Source of the DNA: Cephalotrichum gorgonifer
Lineage: Eukaryota > Ascomycota > Sordariomycetes > Microascales > Microascaceae
Direction: 5' to 3'
Length of the DNA: 64,000 nt
Assembly (NCBI GenBank): GCA_900312665.1
Contig: ONZQ02000014.1
Span: 341,924-405,923, forward strand
Under the pieces are notes generated by a model. The model had not been told where the DNA came from and made no database searches. It worked only from the letters and a program-made list of their open reading frames with translations. Positions 46,235 through 56,606 of this stretch are shown here, piece after piece. The translations under genes and the position numbers were made by a program. The first letter of the stretch is position 1; every line of letters begins with the position of its first letter.

Positions 46235-48697
46235 ATGCCTATATTTCAGACGGACCTCGAGCAGGAGCAGCAGCTAGAGCAGGAGCGGAGACACCTCGGC
46301 TTCGCCTTTGAGAGCGAACCGACGGAACCCGATGGAAGTGGGAATGGCGACGAGAATGGGAATGCCTCCCGCAAGGCCTCTCCCGAAGTCAGCTCGCCGC
46401 CCATAGATATCCAGTGGCTCCGCCCGAGGCCTTCCGAAGAGAGCCTTCGAACCGAGCTCTGTGAGGGGCCGGTCGACCCCGACAGTATCGTGCCGCCTTC
46501 CCCGGAACAGGACTTCAGGTCTACATCCGACCGCGCCGAGCTGATCGAGAGGTTAAAGAGGGGCGAGAGCCCGACATGGGCCCCAAACCGACACTTCGAG
46601 CCCCGTGATAGACACCAGTCATATCATTACTCCCCTCTGCTCCCCCACACTCCGCTTGTGTCCGTGCTGTGTCCGTCACAGCCGGTCCCACCTCCCACGA
46701 GTCCCCGCAGCCGCTCCGACTCACCGGCACTGCTGCCGCCTGCACAGATAACCCCCGAGAAGGATACAACCAGCGAAGACGAGCGGAGGCTAAGGGAGGG
46801 CCTTACGATCGAGCGTCCGAGGTCGGCTCTACACTCCGGAGACTTTACCCAGAACGAACACGGCCAAGCAAGGCGTCTAGAGGGCGACGACTTTCGTTCA
46901 ACTCGCGGCAATGTTCAGCCACCGCACCTTCGTCCCTGGGTCGCCACCTCGCCCCCGAGACCTCAGCCTTCCTTCCATCAAGGCGGCCCCCAGACCCCGG
47001 CGTCGTCAAGGATAGACGACTTCAGATCCGTTCCCTCGTCCCTATCCTCTTCGCTGTCCTCCAGCTTCGTGTACAAGCCTCCGACCAGCCCCCTCGTGCA
47101 GTCGGAGAGCAACGACGACCTCGATATCTCCCTGCCCATGACCGGGATCGACCTGGGCACCCATTCACCCTCCCCCGGCCCCTGGGGTCGACCTTTCCAC
47201 GGAATCTCACCTGGCACCCCGTTCGCGTCCCCTTCTCCGAGGACATCCACACACCAGAGGACACCCTCCTTCCGCCGCGAGCCCGCTTTCCCGTACCAGG
47301 CGCACCAACCCCGACGCTCACTCACCTCGACCCCGAATCTCAGTCTCCAGAACTCACACACTGGTCCCCCCACAACTCCCGCGCACCTCCACGCCCGCCG
47401 CCCGTCCCTCGGCGCCGACACTTCACCGCTGCACCACGCATCCATGGTGGGCTCCTACGAGGAGAGCATCCTCCGCGGCCGCATGTCCACGAACCCCTCG
47501 AAGCCCATCGAGTTCCTGGCCCAGATCGGCGTCCTCGGCCTGGGCAAGTGCAAGCCCAACCTGCGGTGCCCGCCGCACGTCACCCTGCCCTTCCCCGCCG
47601 TTTTTTACAGTTATCCCACCGCCGCGAACGCGGGGGGCCCGGGCGACGATGGGCCGAGCCCGTACGTCGGGCAGATAGACCTCGAGAACGGCCTCCCAAA
47701 CACCGAGGAAGAGGTCCGCTCGAAGAGGAAGGCCCAGAGCCGCACGGCGGGCAGGCTTCACCGCGACGACGCAATGGAGGACGATGCGCATGTCGAGAGG
47801 GAAGGAAAGCGGCCCTCCGGCCCGCAGCGGCGGAGGTCTGGGTCACCGAAGGCGCCACCAGGCGGGAGCTACCGTATCCCCGAGAAGGGCCGCATCCAGA
47901 TCATAATCAAGAACCAGAACAAGACGGCCGTGAAGCTGTTCCTCGTGCCTTATGACCTCTCGGGTATGGAGCCCGGCACCAAAACCTTCATACGACAGAG
48001 GAGCTACTCCGCGGGGCCCATCGTCGACGGCCTGCCCCCCGCCCCAGAGGGCTCTCCCGGCGAGAGGCCCGTCCTGCGCTACCTCGTCCACCTGCATATG
48101 TGCTGCCCCTCAAAGGGCAGGTTCTACCTCTACCGTAGCGCCCGCATCGTCTTCGCAAACAGGGTGCCTGACGGGACGTGCAAGCTGCGCAACGAGACGA
48201 CGTGGCCTGACCCTAGGTTCTCGCCCTACAAGCCCGTGCGCGTCATGCATCCGCCCCTGACGACGTCGAGCCGCTCCGCCGCCATGCTGGCCGCCGAGAA
48301 GGCCTTCCGGAGGCGGAGTGTGGGGTTCCCCTACCCGGCCTCCTTCGCCCCGTACCCCCCTCTTCCCGCGTCGCAGACCTTCCACCATGGCGCGGCGTCC
48401 TACACCGCCCGCCCCGTGGAGCCCATACCGTTCCGGCTGCCGGCCGAGGGGAGGGGCGAGAGCGGGAGCTCGGAGTCGTCGCCTCGGAGCAGCGTCCCCG
48501 CCCGTGGGAGCGACGGCTCGGAAGGGGAAGGGAAGGGGGACAACAAGTACGAGAAGCTAAGCAAGGGCGACGTGGGGTATGGCGGGAACGCCTTCTTCGG
48601 GTCCTCAGCCGCCGGCGGCAGGGCGAGTCCTGGGGAGGAGGGCCTCTTGTCGCGGAGGCTGAGGGGCCTTGGGGTTAGGCCCGGGGAGGAGGACTGA
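46235..48697 (+). CDS. ATOS/DUF4210 family protein (Atossa-like regulator)
   Basis: A single exon of 820 residues. Two conserved blocks identify the family. Residues about 406-462 include SYEESILRGRMSTNPSKPIE and LAQIGVLGLGKCKPNLRCPP (DUF4210). Residues about 546-670 include YRIPEKGRIQIIIKNQNKTA, LFLVPYDLSGMEPGTKTFIR and the block around LVHLHMCCPSKGRFYLYRSA, the 'chromosome segregation during meiosis' domain. In animals the family includes Atossa/FAM214 nuclear regulators; in fission yeast a member is linked to meiotic chromosome segregation. The role in filamentous fungi is not established. The N-terminal 400 residues and the tail are Ser/Pro-rich and probably disordered; about 80 residues of charged insertion separate the two conserved blocks. 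Confidence 0.87.
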   Translation: MPIFQTDLEQEQQLEQERRHLGFAFESEPTEPDGSGNGDENGNASRKASPEVSSPPIDIQWLRPRPSEESLRTELCEGPVDPDSIVPPSPEQDFRSTSDRAELIERLKRGESPTWAPNRHFEPRDRHQSYHYSPLLPHTPLVSVLCPSQPVPPPTSPRSRSDSPALLPPAQITPEKDTTSEDERRLREGLTIERPRSALHSGDFTQNEHGQARRLEGDDFRSTRGNVQPPHLRPWVATSPPRPQPSFHQGGPQTPASSRIDDFRSVPSSLSSSLSSSFVYKPPTSPLVQSESNDDLDISLPMTGIDLGTHSPSPGPWGRPFHGISPGTPFASPSPRTSTHQRTPSFRREPAFPYQAHQPRRSLTSTPNLSLQNSHTGPPTTPAHLHARRPSLGADTSPLHHASMVGSYEESILRGRMSTNPSKPIEFLAQIGVLGLGKCKPNLRCPPHVTLPFPAVFYSYPTAANAGGPGDDGPSPYVGQIDLENGLPNTEEEVRSKRKAQSRTAGRLHRDDAMEDDAHVEREGKRPSGPQRRRSGSPKAPPGGSYRIPEKGRIQIIIKNQNKTAVKLFLVPYDLSGMEPGTKTFIRQRSYSAGPIVDGLPPAPEGSPGERPVLRYLVHLHMCCPSKGRFYLYRSARIVFANRVPDGTCKLRNETTWPDPRFSPYKPVRVMHPPLTTSSRSAAMLAAEKAFRRRSVGFPYPASFAPYPPLPASQTFHHGAASYTARPVEPIPFRLPAEGRGESGSSESSPRSSVPARGSDGSEGEGKGDNKYEKLSKGDVGYGGNAFFGSSAAGGRASPGEEGLLSRRLRGLGVRPGEED

Positions 48698-49207
48698 ATT
48701 TGAGGTTCCCGGGGAGAAACCTGGCTAGGCATGTTGCATAAGGCGTTGATCTCCTCTTTTTCATATTCTTGATTCGCCCCTTTCTTTTGTTTTCTCTTGT
48801 ATGGGAATGTTCGTTCGTTTTAAGGCGAGCTCGGCTGGCGTTGGATGTCTCAATGAATACCTACCTAGATAGAAATCGAATTATAGAATCTAAATTACCA
48901 AATAACAACCACATACCATTTTATATTTGCACGTTATTTCCTCAAGAGCGCTGGCTAGCAAGCATATCGATAGATGGCAAAACAAGTTGAGGTACATGTC
49001 ACTTTCGAGACTCCTTCACACATACATACACAAACCGGTTTATATATATATATCTATAGACAGAATAATACAGATCTACTCATTACAAACGTATAAATGT
49101 ACAGAGTTACTCGTTACACGTTCCAAGGGGGACTGGACTCAATTCCCACGTTTCCCCAAACCACCCCCCCTTAGAAACCACCTCCACCGCCCCCCTTTTT
49201 TCCCTTC
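48698..49207. other. Intergenic region between convergent genes
   Basis: Short tail-to-tail flank, AT-rich with a (TA)n run near 49,040. No gene seen. Confidence 0.55.
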
Positions 49208-52200
49208 TCACCTCTTCCGCCGCTTCTTGGAGGAGCGCAGCGTAGATTCGCCCACGGCCTTCTCCATCTTATCCCACCCGTTCGGCTCCGCATCCTCGTC
49301 GGCGGAGTCCTCGACCGGGTCCGCCAGGTCCTCCTGGTCCTCGGCCTCCGACCTCGTCCCTAGCAGCTCTCTAAGCTTCTCCCTCTCCGCGTCGCCCTCC
49401 GGGATCCACTCCTCGCCTAGACCGGCCCTGCGTCTCTCCTCCGCCAGCGCCTCCTCCCTCCTCCGCTCCATCTCGAGCTTCTTCTCCCGCTTCTGCTGCC
49501 TCCTCCTCGCCTCCTTCCTGTCCGCCTTCCTCTGAGGCGCCTCCGCCAGCACCCGCGCAATCACTCCCTTGAACTCCTCCGAGACCCTCGGCTTCGCGCC
49601 CCCTTCCTCGGCCCCTCCCCTGCCCTCGTCCTTGTACGCGGCCCGGTCCCCGTCCTGCTCGTAGCCCGGATACCCCTCCACCTCGCCCACGGACGTCATC
49701 GTCATGGCGGCGTGCGCCGTCCGCGCGCAGTACATGCTGATCCACGCGTGAGCCTCCGCGGCCCACCCGTCCATATCCTTCATGTTGAGGTACATCTTCC
49801 CCAGCAGCATCAGCGTGTGCGAATTGGGGCGCAGGAACCGCGGGTTCTTGCCCGGGTTTAAGAATCGCGGCGCGAGGCGCGGGCTCGTGCCCGACGCCTT
49901 GCGCTCCTTCTGCCGCCGGCGGACCTGGCGGATGTTATATTGAGTCTGGAGGTAGTCGGCGACGGACGTGTGTTCCTCCTGGTACTGGCGGTCCTCCTCT
50001 GAGAGTGGCTCGCCCCGTTCCTGCTTTTGCTCGGCGGGGGCGGGACCGGGGGTCTCCGTCGGCGTGCGGTCGGACTGCTCGGCGTACCACTCCGACCCCC
50101 AAGGAGCGCCTGTGCTATCGCTGGCACCCAAGGTGAGCTCTCCCGCTCTCTTAACGGCGGTCGCTGCATCGTCCGTGGACGGCTGGTGTTCTTCGGCCTT
50201 CTCGTGGTTTTCGAATGCTGTTCTTCGCCTCGTCATGATCTTCAGCTTGCGCATGTGCCTCCAGCCCGTCCAATTTGGCATGAGCATCCGCTCGTTGAGC
50301 GTGAACGCCTCCTTCCACTTCCCCATCACTGCCAGCGCCTGTATGGTGTGGTTCCAGCTCCGCTGCCCGAGCTGGAACCCGGCCGAGGTGACCTCATGCA
50401 GCACCGCGATCAGGCCCTCGGCATCGGTCTCCTGCGCCATGACCTGCTGCAGCACCTTGAACCCTTCGTCCAGCGCGTACTGGGCGTCGGGCGCGACCTT
50501 GGGCGCGGTAGAGTGTAGCCTCCCATCGCGAGATCCCACGCTGAGCTTGAGGTGCCGCTCCCAGATGATCCTCCACAGACGCCTAACCCCCTGGTTGTCG
50601 CCGTTCGCAAAGTCTAGGATCATCATGGCGGAGAGCACGCTGGTCGGCAGATCTACGAGGACCAGCTCATTCCATGGCCGTCGAAGGAATATAGACGTTA
50701 CCTCGCGTAGCCCCTCGGCGTCGCCCATCTCGGCCATTGCAAAGACGACACGCTTGAAGGTGAGCGGGTGGAGAAGTCGTCTCTCTCTCGGGAATTCCGA
50801 GGCATCAAACGATTCATCGTATCGTCGCCCCGATCGCCGTTGTTGAGCATTGGTGGCGGCGGCAGATTCCGCAAACTTTCGATAAGATTCGACGAGGTCC
50901 TTCGATGTCACTAATTTCCGCGGCACTTTCTCCGATCCCTCCTCGCGGGCCCATCGATGGCCCGCCTTGGCTAGTAACAGCGTGGTACTCGGCGACATCG
51001 GGAGCCCTATGTCCTCCATCCGTTGCGCGAGCTTATACATGACTGCGTACCGCTTCATGTTGAGTGCGCCGACCATGAGGACCTCAAAGTGGCTTGCAGA
51101 GAAGCCCCGAAAACTCAGCTCGGGTGCCTGACCCAGAAGCTTGAACGCCTCGTGGCCCTGCTTGCACCGCGCCAGTGCCGTGATGATGTGCTTATACGAC
51201 TCCGCATCGCAGGTGATCCCCTTCGCTTCCATGGCGGTCACCAGACGGTGGGCCTCGTGAACACGGTGGCGGGAAGCGTAGATTTCCAGCATGGTGTTGT
51301 ATACCTCCACATCTAGTACACCGTTATCCATGGCCCAGGAGCAGATGCGGCTGGCCTCAGGCAAGAAGCCATGGCCCCCGAACACCCTTATAAGTGGGAT
51401 GAGAATACGGGGCGATTGACGCAGCTGCCACTCCTTAGCTTTCTCGTACAAGCCCAGTGTGAAGGCAAGGTCGCCCCGCTCGGATGATAGTCCCATGAGG
51501 GTAGCCAGGGTGTGCAAATCTGGTTCGCCTTTATCAAAGCGAGGCTTCCACGCGTCCATGGCCCCTTCGTAGTCTTTCGCCTGAACGTAGGTCGCTAGTT
51601 TCGCGTACCAAGCTCGGTCCTCCCGTTTGGCTCCTAGCCGCCCAAATACATCGTTCAGGGCAAATTGAACCATGTCGGTGTCGCCGTAGAACTTGAATAC
51701 CGCGATATAGTCGGAATATGTATCGTGATCCTGCGCCTGGCCCGGTAGCGCCCCGCGCACCGCGTAATCCGACCACCAGTTGCGCAAGATAGATGGATCT
51801 CGAGATGACCCTTCGTCTTTAACACTGTCGTAGTACATGTGGCAAAAGTCCTTATGTACTTCCAGGAGGCCGTCTCGATCACGGTGAACGTAGAAAATGT
51901 CGAATGCGGCCGGCAATACTCGGGGATCCGCCCCCTCTAGTAATAGCGATTTGTGGGAGCGGAATAGCTGGGGAAGATGGAGAGTAGGTCCTTGTTGAGC
52001 CGTCTCGAGGAAGTAGTCGACATACAACTTGGGGCTCCGGATCCGATGGAGGATATCCATTGCCTTGGTTGGATTGGACCGGGGCAGGGCCTTCCCCAGG
52101 AACTCCAGTACGAAGCTGGCGAGGCTAAGGATGAGGGGATCATGTCCATTCGATGCTAGCATCGAATCGGTTGTGACAACAGGATGGGAGGCTGTCTCCT

Positions 52201-53368
52201 GGAGCCGTTGTGTTGACTCTAAATCATCGAGGAACTCTGCGATGGCCTTAGGACTATTCGGGGGCAAATCGTCGGTATCCTCTGTATCTAGGCTATGATC
52301 TGTTTCAGCGGTGTTTTCGTGGCGGTAGCCCTGTTTCGCAAGATGCGCAAGATGCGCAAGAAACTTAGGGACGGCACCCTCAAGAAACAGATTGGGGACG
52401 GTATGCAGGCATGCTATCGACAGGGGCTCGGTGCCTTGAGGCCGACTCAAATACCAAGTGCGCCAGACGCCCCAGAGCAGAGGCCAGGACGAGGCCTTGA
52501 AACTAAAGCGTATGATTTCTTCGAACATGGTCGAGGAAACGTCGCGATCCAAGCTCCGCCGGAAGTACCGCAGAGTTTCTGTGTGGAGGCCGAGCACGAG
52601 GCTGGATCGGACGGCAGCTAGGAGGGCAACATCATCTAGCGAGGCCTCGCCTAGCTGGGCCACAAGGGACCAGCACCGTCCGGGGTTGAGATGGAAGGAT
52701 GGAAACCGGGAGAGGTAACCCAAGACTTCCAGTCGCAGAGCATCTTTATCCTTCGTTGGCAGTTGCTCATACAAGTTCCACACTTGGTGCGACAGCTTAC
52801 GGCGCTTCAGCGATATCAGATAGCGCACTCCCTCTGGAGTAGCGTCCACCTCTTCTCTTTGAGTCTTCTTGCGAAGCTGGGGCGAAGCGGGAGTATCTCC
52901 ATGGTCGCCGAGTCTCACGGCCCACCCTTGTTCATTATGCGGGGCCGAGGTGGCGGTCTGGTGTAGTTCAGCGGGAAAACGAAGACGCGCAACCGACGTG
53001 AGGGATCTGTGCTGGAGCAGCTGCGGATGAGGGGATGGGCGTGGGTATCTGTTGTGTGGGCCTAACCAGGAATGCGACCTTCGGGCTGTCGAAAACGGGC
53101 TCGTGGCGGGGAGGTATGGTGGCTCGAAGGTGTCGTAATGATTTGAGGTTGGGTTCGAGCGGTTGGTAGGTGCTCCATCCAAGTCGGCCCGCGCGCGAGC
53201 TCTGGATCTCCGAAGAGCAGGCCAGGTGGAGGAGGGTCTTAACGTATAGGCGCCGTGCTGAGAGAATGGTGGCCGCAGCCTCCTTCCGGAATGCGCTGGT
53301 CTAGGGGGGCAGTAGAGGATTCGGTGGAGGGCGCGTAGCTCCAACGAGGATGCCGTCCTCTCCAGCAT
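49208..53368 (-). CDS. Large pentatricopeptide-repeat protein, probably mitochondrial
   Basis: A single uninterrupted frame of 1386 residues. The N-terminus (MLERTASSLELRALHRILYC, then Arg/Ser/Pro-rich to about residue 70) looks like a mitochondrial targeting sequence. Helical repeats fill the middle, the clearest PPR-type pair at about 679-745: VYNTMLEIYASRHRVHEAHR and YKHIITALARCKQGHEAFKL. A further PPR-like repeat is at about 1179-1210 (SHTLMLLGKMYLNMKDMDG). The last about 150 residues are highly charged coiled-coil (EARRRQQKREKKLEMERRRE) and end in a basic RSSKKRRKR. The size and arrangement resemble the Cya5-type translation regulators of Neurospora and relatives, which act on mitochondrial mRNAs such as cox1. 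That assignment is a guess; the PPR class is firmer. No intron is needed. Confidence 0.8.
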   Translation of the reverse strand: MLERTASSLELRALHRILYCPPRPAHSGRRLRPPFSQHGAYTLRPSSTWPALRRSRARARADLDGAPTNRSNPTSNHYDTFEPPYLPATSPFSTARRSHSWLGPHNRYPRPSPHPQLLQHRSLTSVARLRFPAELHQTATSAPHNEQGWAVRLGDHGDTPASPQLRKKTQREEVDATPEGVRYLISLKRRKLSHQVWNLYEQLPTKDKDALRLEVLGYLSRFPSFHLNPGRCWSLVAQLGEASLDDVALLAAVRSSLVLGLHTETLRYFRRSLDRDVSSTMFEEIIRFSFKASSWPLLWGVWRTWYLSRPQGTEPLSIACLHTVPNLFLEGAVPKFLAHLAHLAKQGYRHENTAETDHSLDTEDTDDLPPNSPKAIAEFLDDLESTQRLQETASHPVVTTDSMLASNGHDPLILSLASFVLEFLGKALPRSNPTKAMDILHRIRSPKLYVDYFLETAQQGPTLHLPQLFRSHKSLLLEGADPRVLPAAFDIFYVHRDRDGLLEVHKDFCHMYYDSVKDEGSSRDPSILRNWWSDYAVRGALPGQAQDHDTYSDYIAVFKFYGDTDMVQFALNDVFGRLGAKREDRAWYAKLATYVQAKDYEGAMDAWKPRFDKGEPDLHTLATLMGLSSERGDLAFTLGLYEKAKEWQLRQSPRILIPLIRVFGGHGFLPEASRICSWAMDNGVLDVEVYNTMLEIYASRHRVHEAHRLVTAMEAKGITCDAESYKHIITALARCKQGHEAFKLLGQAPELSFRGFSASHFEVLMVGALNMKRYAVMYKLAQRMEDIGLPMSPSTTLLLAKAGHRWAREEGSEKVPRKLVTSKDLVESYRKFAESAAATNAQQRRSGRRYDESFDASEFPRERRLLHPLTFKRVVFAMAEMGDAEGLREVTSIFLRRPWNELVLVDLPTSVLSAMMILDFANGDNQGVRRLWRIIWERHLKLSVGSRDGRLHSTAPKVAPDAQYALDEGFKVLQQVMAQETDAEGLIAVLHEVTSAGFQLGQRSWNHTIQALAVMGKWKEAFTLNERMLMPNWTGWRHMRKLKIMTRRRTAFENHEKAEEHQPSTDDAATAVKRAGELTLGASDSTGAPWGSEWYAEQSDRTPTETPGPAPAEQKQERGEPLSEEDRQYQEEHTSVADYLQTQYNIRQVRRRQKERKASGTSPRLAPRFLNPGKNPRFLRPNSHTLMLLGKMYLNMKDMDGWAAEAHAWISMYCARTAHAAMTMTSVGEVEGYPGYEQDGDRAAYKDEGRGGAEEGGAKPRVSEEFKGVIARVLAEAPQRKADRKEARRRQQKREKKLEMERRREEALAEERRRAGLGEEWIPEGDAEREKLRELLGTRSEAEDQEDLADPVEDSADEDAEPNGWDKMEKAVGESTLRSSKKRRKR

Positions 53369-54065
53369 TTAGGTCGGAAATGGAGACACTGAGCCCCTAA
53401 GCTACTGGACGACATGTAGAATAGTCTATCGAGATGCTAGGTATTAGCAACTTGTGAGATTGAGCATGGTGTCCTCCGTTGTTCGCCGCAATATATGTTC
53501 GTACATATGCGGTTTGAGTCGGGATGGAGAACTGACCTCGGGAGGCACTATCGCGTGTCGCGGTGACGTCCTTGATGCTAGTCCATATGCGCGCCGATGG
53601 GACGGTCCGTGTAGGTATTCGGGTATTCGGTCGTAGGGATATCGAGAGTTGTGCACTGCAGGTATTAACGAATCGCCGGGGAAGTTGGTGAAGACTTCAG
53701 CACGATGGAGCTAGTAGTAAATTTATTTTCAATGTCCTCGTCCGAGGCGAGCTTCCTAACATTAATAGTGGGTCCTCCAGATAGGAACATCAGACCACCG
53801 GGATACGCTAAAGTCCTCGGTAAATGCATGTCCCAACATACCCTAATCGGCATCGGTGTAACCCACTATAGAATTCTTCTATCAGTAATACTTGTCGACT
53901 CTACCCCACTATCAGAATTGTGTCCCCGCAGACAGACCAGCTTGGGACTGACGACAGATTCGTGCATTGCGTCTTGAGCGGCCCTCACTACAGAAGCGTG
54001 TTTTAAGCTACTTTCCCCGTCCTCCCTTTCCCCCATCACCCCATCCTCCCTCACACAGCTCAGCC
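53369..54065. other. Divergent upstream region of the PPR and SRP68 genes
   Basis: About 700 bp holding both promoters. Ordinary composition; no gene, repeat or RNA recognised. An open frame at 53705-53977 has no family resemblance. Confidence 0.5.
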
Positions 54066-56053
54066 ATGGACATCACCAAATTCGTCGTCTCAGGGAGGGC
54101 CCAGACATTCGGAGACAACGCAGCATATCGCGGCCAGCTCTCGAGGAGACTCCAAAAGTGCCGCCGCCGACTGGGTATCGCGACCAAGCCCCGCGGGAAG
54201 TTCCAAAAGAGGGACGATATTTCCCCGGAGCAGATCAAGGAGAAGCCCGAGTATGCCTCCTCGCGTTGTCCCCCCCTTCTTCGTCTCATGCTGACGTTTG
54301 CGCCAGGTATGCGCATGTACTACTCCTCACCAGCGAGCGGGCATGGGCCCACGGGATGAGCATGAGGGCGGTGCACATGGCCGATGCGAAAGGTATCACG
54401 GGACGGAATAGATCGCACATCATCTCTAGGATCGACAAGGCCGCCCGCACCGCCGAATCGCTCGTGGCCGCCCTGGCTGACACTGATGAGTCCGGAGCTA
54501 CGACCACGGACCTCCTTGAAGCATACGCCTACGCCGGCCTGATGCGAGGCGCTGCCAACTTCGAGAAGCAGAGCTGGGATCAGTGCCTGAAAAACTACGC
54601 GGTATCTCGCGCCATCTACAGTGCTCTAACCACGAACTCTTCCAACGGCGAGACCTTCAAGGACCTCCTCTCCGAGACCATCGACCCTTCGATCCAATAT
54701 GCCGCCTACCAGCTCAAGACGCCCCGAACCGTACCCGTCCACATCATCGCCCGGAAGGCATTCCCGAGTTCTAACACTTTCCTCGTCGATGAGATCAACA
54801 AGCTGGATCCCACGGTGCTACGGCAAGGAGATCAGGAGGCTAAGAAGGAATTGGCCGCGCCGGAAGACGTCCCCAAGGACATCACGTGGCGGGGGAGGAA
54901 GGTTCCTCTTGAGGACGCGGCGATCGCCCAGGCCTGGGGACGGACCCAGACAGCCCTATCGAACCTGGGCGAGAAGCTTGCCTCTACCAGTGGCATGCTC
55001 CCCAAGGAGGTCGCCTCTTCGTACGATGACATCCTTGCCGCCAGCCAGGACGCCGTCGACGCCACGAAGCAGGCCATCGACGAGCTACGGGGGGAGAACG
55101 TCCCGCAGACAGATCCCCGCATGCAGAGCCTCCAAATCACGCGGACGGCGGTAAACTACGAGATGATAAGCTGGAGGATAGGCCGCAACCGGGTTCTTAC
55201 TGGGAAGCATGACGGCGCGCCGGAGGACTACAGCGAGGTGTCGAAGCGGGAGTTGAAGAAGGCGAAGGAGCCATCTGGCACCAGAGACGAGAAGCCGAGG
55301 CGGAAGCTCGCCAAGCTGAGGGAGAGGGTCGCACTGTATGACGGTGCCCTGCAAAACGTGCAGGAGGCGAAGGTCCTCCCCGGTATCCCCGCCGACGAAG
55401 AACTGTCAGAGCAGCTAGATGCCACGGAGAAGTACTTTACCGCGCTCAAGTAAGGCCCCCATCACCATTCCCCTTCTTCCCCTCCCCTTCCCCAGTGACT
55501 CGTCTACTCACGCGAAACTAGGTCACTCTCCATCGCCCGTTCCCATGCCCTCTCTGAAAACAACATCAACGCTCTCGCCCTCCTCCACCACGCACAAACC
55601 CTCGCCAAGGCCGCGGCGCAGGTCTTCTCCGCGAACCCGCAACCGCCCTCCAACTCCCCGCTCAACATCCAAATCTCCAACGACTCGGCCCGCCTCCTCG
55701 AGTCCCTCCTCGACCGCGAGGTCCAGCGCTACCGCGCTCTGGTCCACCTCCAGAACACGGGCGCCGGAGCCGGCGAGTCGGACGTACACCCCTCCGTCCC
55801 CCTCATCGACAGGCTCAGCGAGTACCCGCGGGGTGGCGTCGTCGATTTGGAGAACATCATCCACTACCCACCCAAGCCTACGTTCGTCCCCGTCAAGCCC
55901 ATCTTCCTGGATGTGGCATGGAATTACATCGAGTATCCCGGCCGCAGGACAAAGGAGTCCGAGAGGAACAGGGAGGAGAGGGATGACGGGGCCAAGGAGG
56001 CCGCAGCCCCGGCGCAGCAGAAGCGGGGATGGTTCGGCTTCGGGAGGTCGTAG
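54066..56053 (+). CDS. SRP68: Signal recognition particle subunit SRP68
   Basis: Three exons, 54066-54250, 54307-55449 and 55522-56053; 619 residues. SRP68 binds the SRP RNA as a heterodimer with SRP72 and helps target ribosomes to the ER. The N-terminal RNA-binding part has DNAAYRGQLSRRLQKCRRRL and EQIKEKPEYAHVLLLTSERA (crossing intron 1), then TGRNRSHIISRIDKAARTAE. The middle consists of TPR-like helices (LEAYAYAGLMRGAANFEKQ, LKNYAVSRAIYSAL). The C-terminal part has ALSENNINALALLHHAQTLA and the terminal IHYPPKPTFVPVKPIFLDVAWNY block usual in SRP68. Length fits the family. The intron at 54251-54306 is 56 bp, and both its donor and the following exon start contain GTATGC, so the joint was fixed by phase. 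Confidence 0.93.
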
Positions 56054-56606
56054 TAGAAGATGGGATAAGCTCTATAGGACATGTGTAGTAGCTCACATCT
56101 CAATCAACGATGTTCTCTCGAGAGGTCGAGGCAAATAACTACGTAGTATGGTCACTAACTGAAGCTTCACAAGGTGTGCCAAGTAATTGTTAAAGGGATA
56201 AAAAGTCAACACTGTATCTAGGTCGAGATGCCTCATATAGAGTGGCGATGTCATATTATTTTCCCCTTCGCTCAACAAGTGATCACACACCTCCCAACCT
56301 TTATATACACTGAGACATCTCGCCCCAAAACCATATGCCACCATGAAACAAAAGAAGAGAAGTAAATCTTCTTCCCTCCTCGCTCACCGGTGTCCCTCAT
56401 TTTCTCAATCCCTAACGCCACCAACCGCAGCCAAGACCAGGCTGGAATGGTTTGCCAAAGAGGCTTATGATACAATAATAGTGACAAGACAAAGGAAAAC
56501 TAAACGGGGAACACAAAAATTCTATCCGTGCGATTCCTTGAAATAATAAAACATGCTTCACCTTCTGGTCGTACACCGGGGTGGGCTATCGAGTCCAAGT
56601 CATCCT
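56054..56606. other. Intergenic region between convergent SRP68 and SSC1
   Basis: Tail-to-tail 3' flanks; AT-rich, no gene seen. Confidence 0.55.

Noticed and set aside
46669..47955. 428-codon second plus-strand frame inside the ATOS-like gene
   Set aside because: Arg/Pro-rich frame shadow; the overlapping frame holds the conserved DUF4210 and meiotic-segregation blocks.
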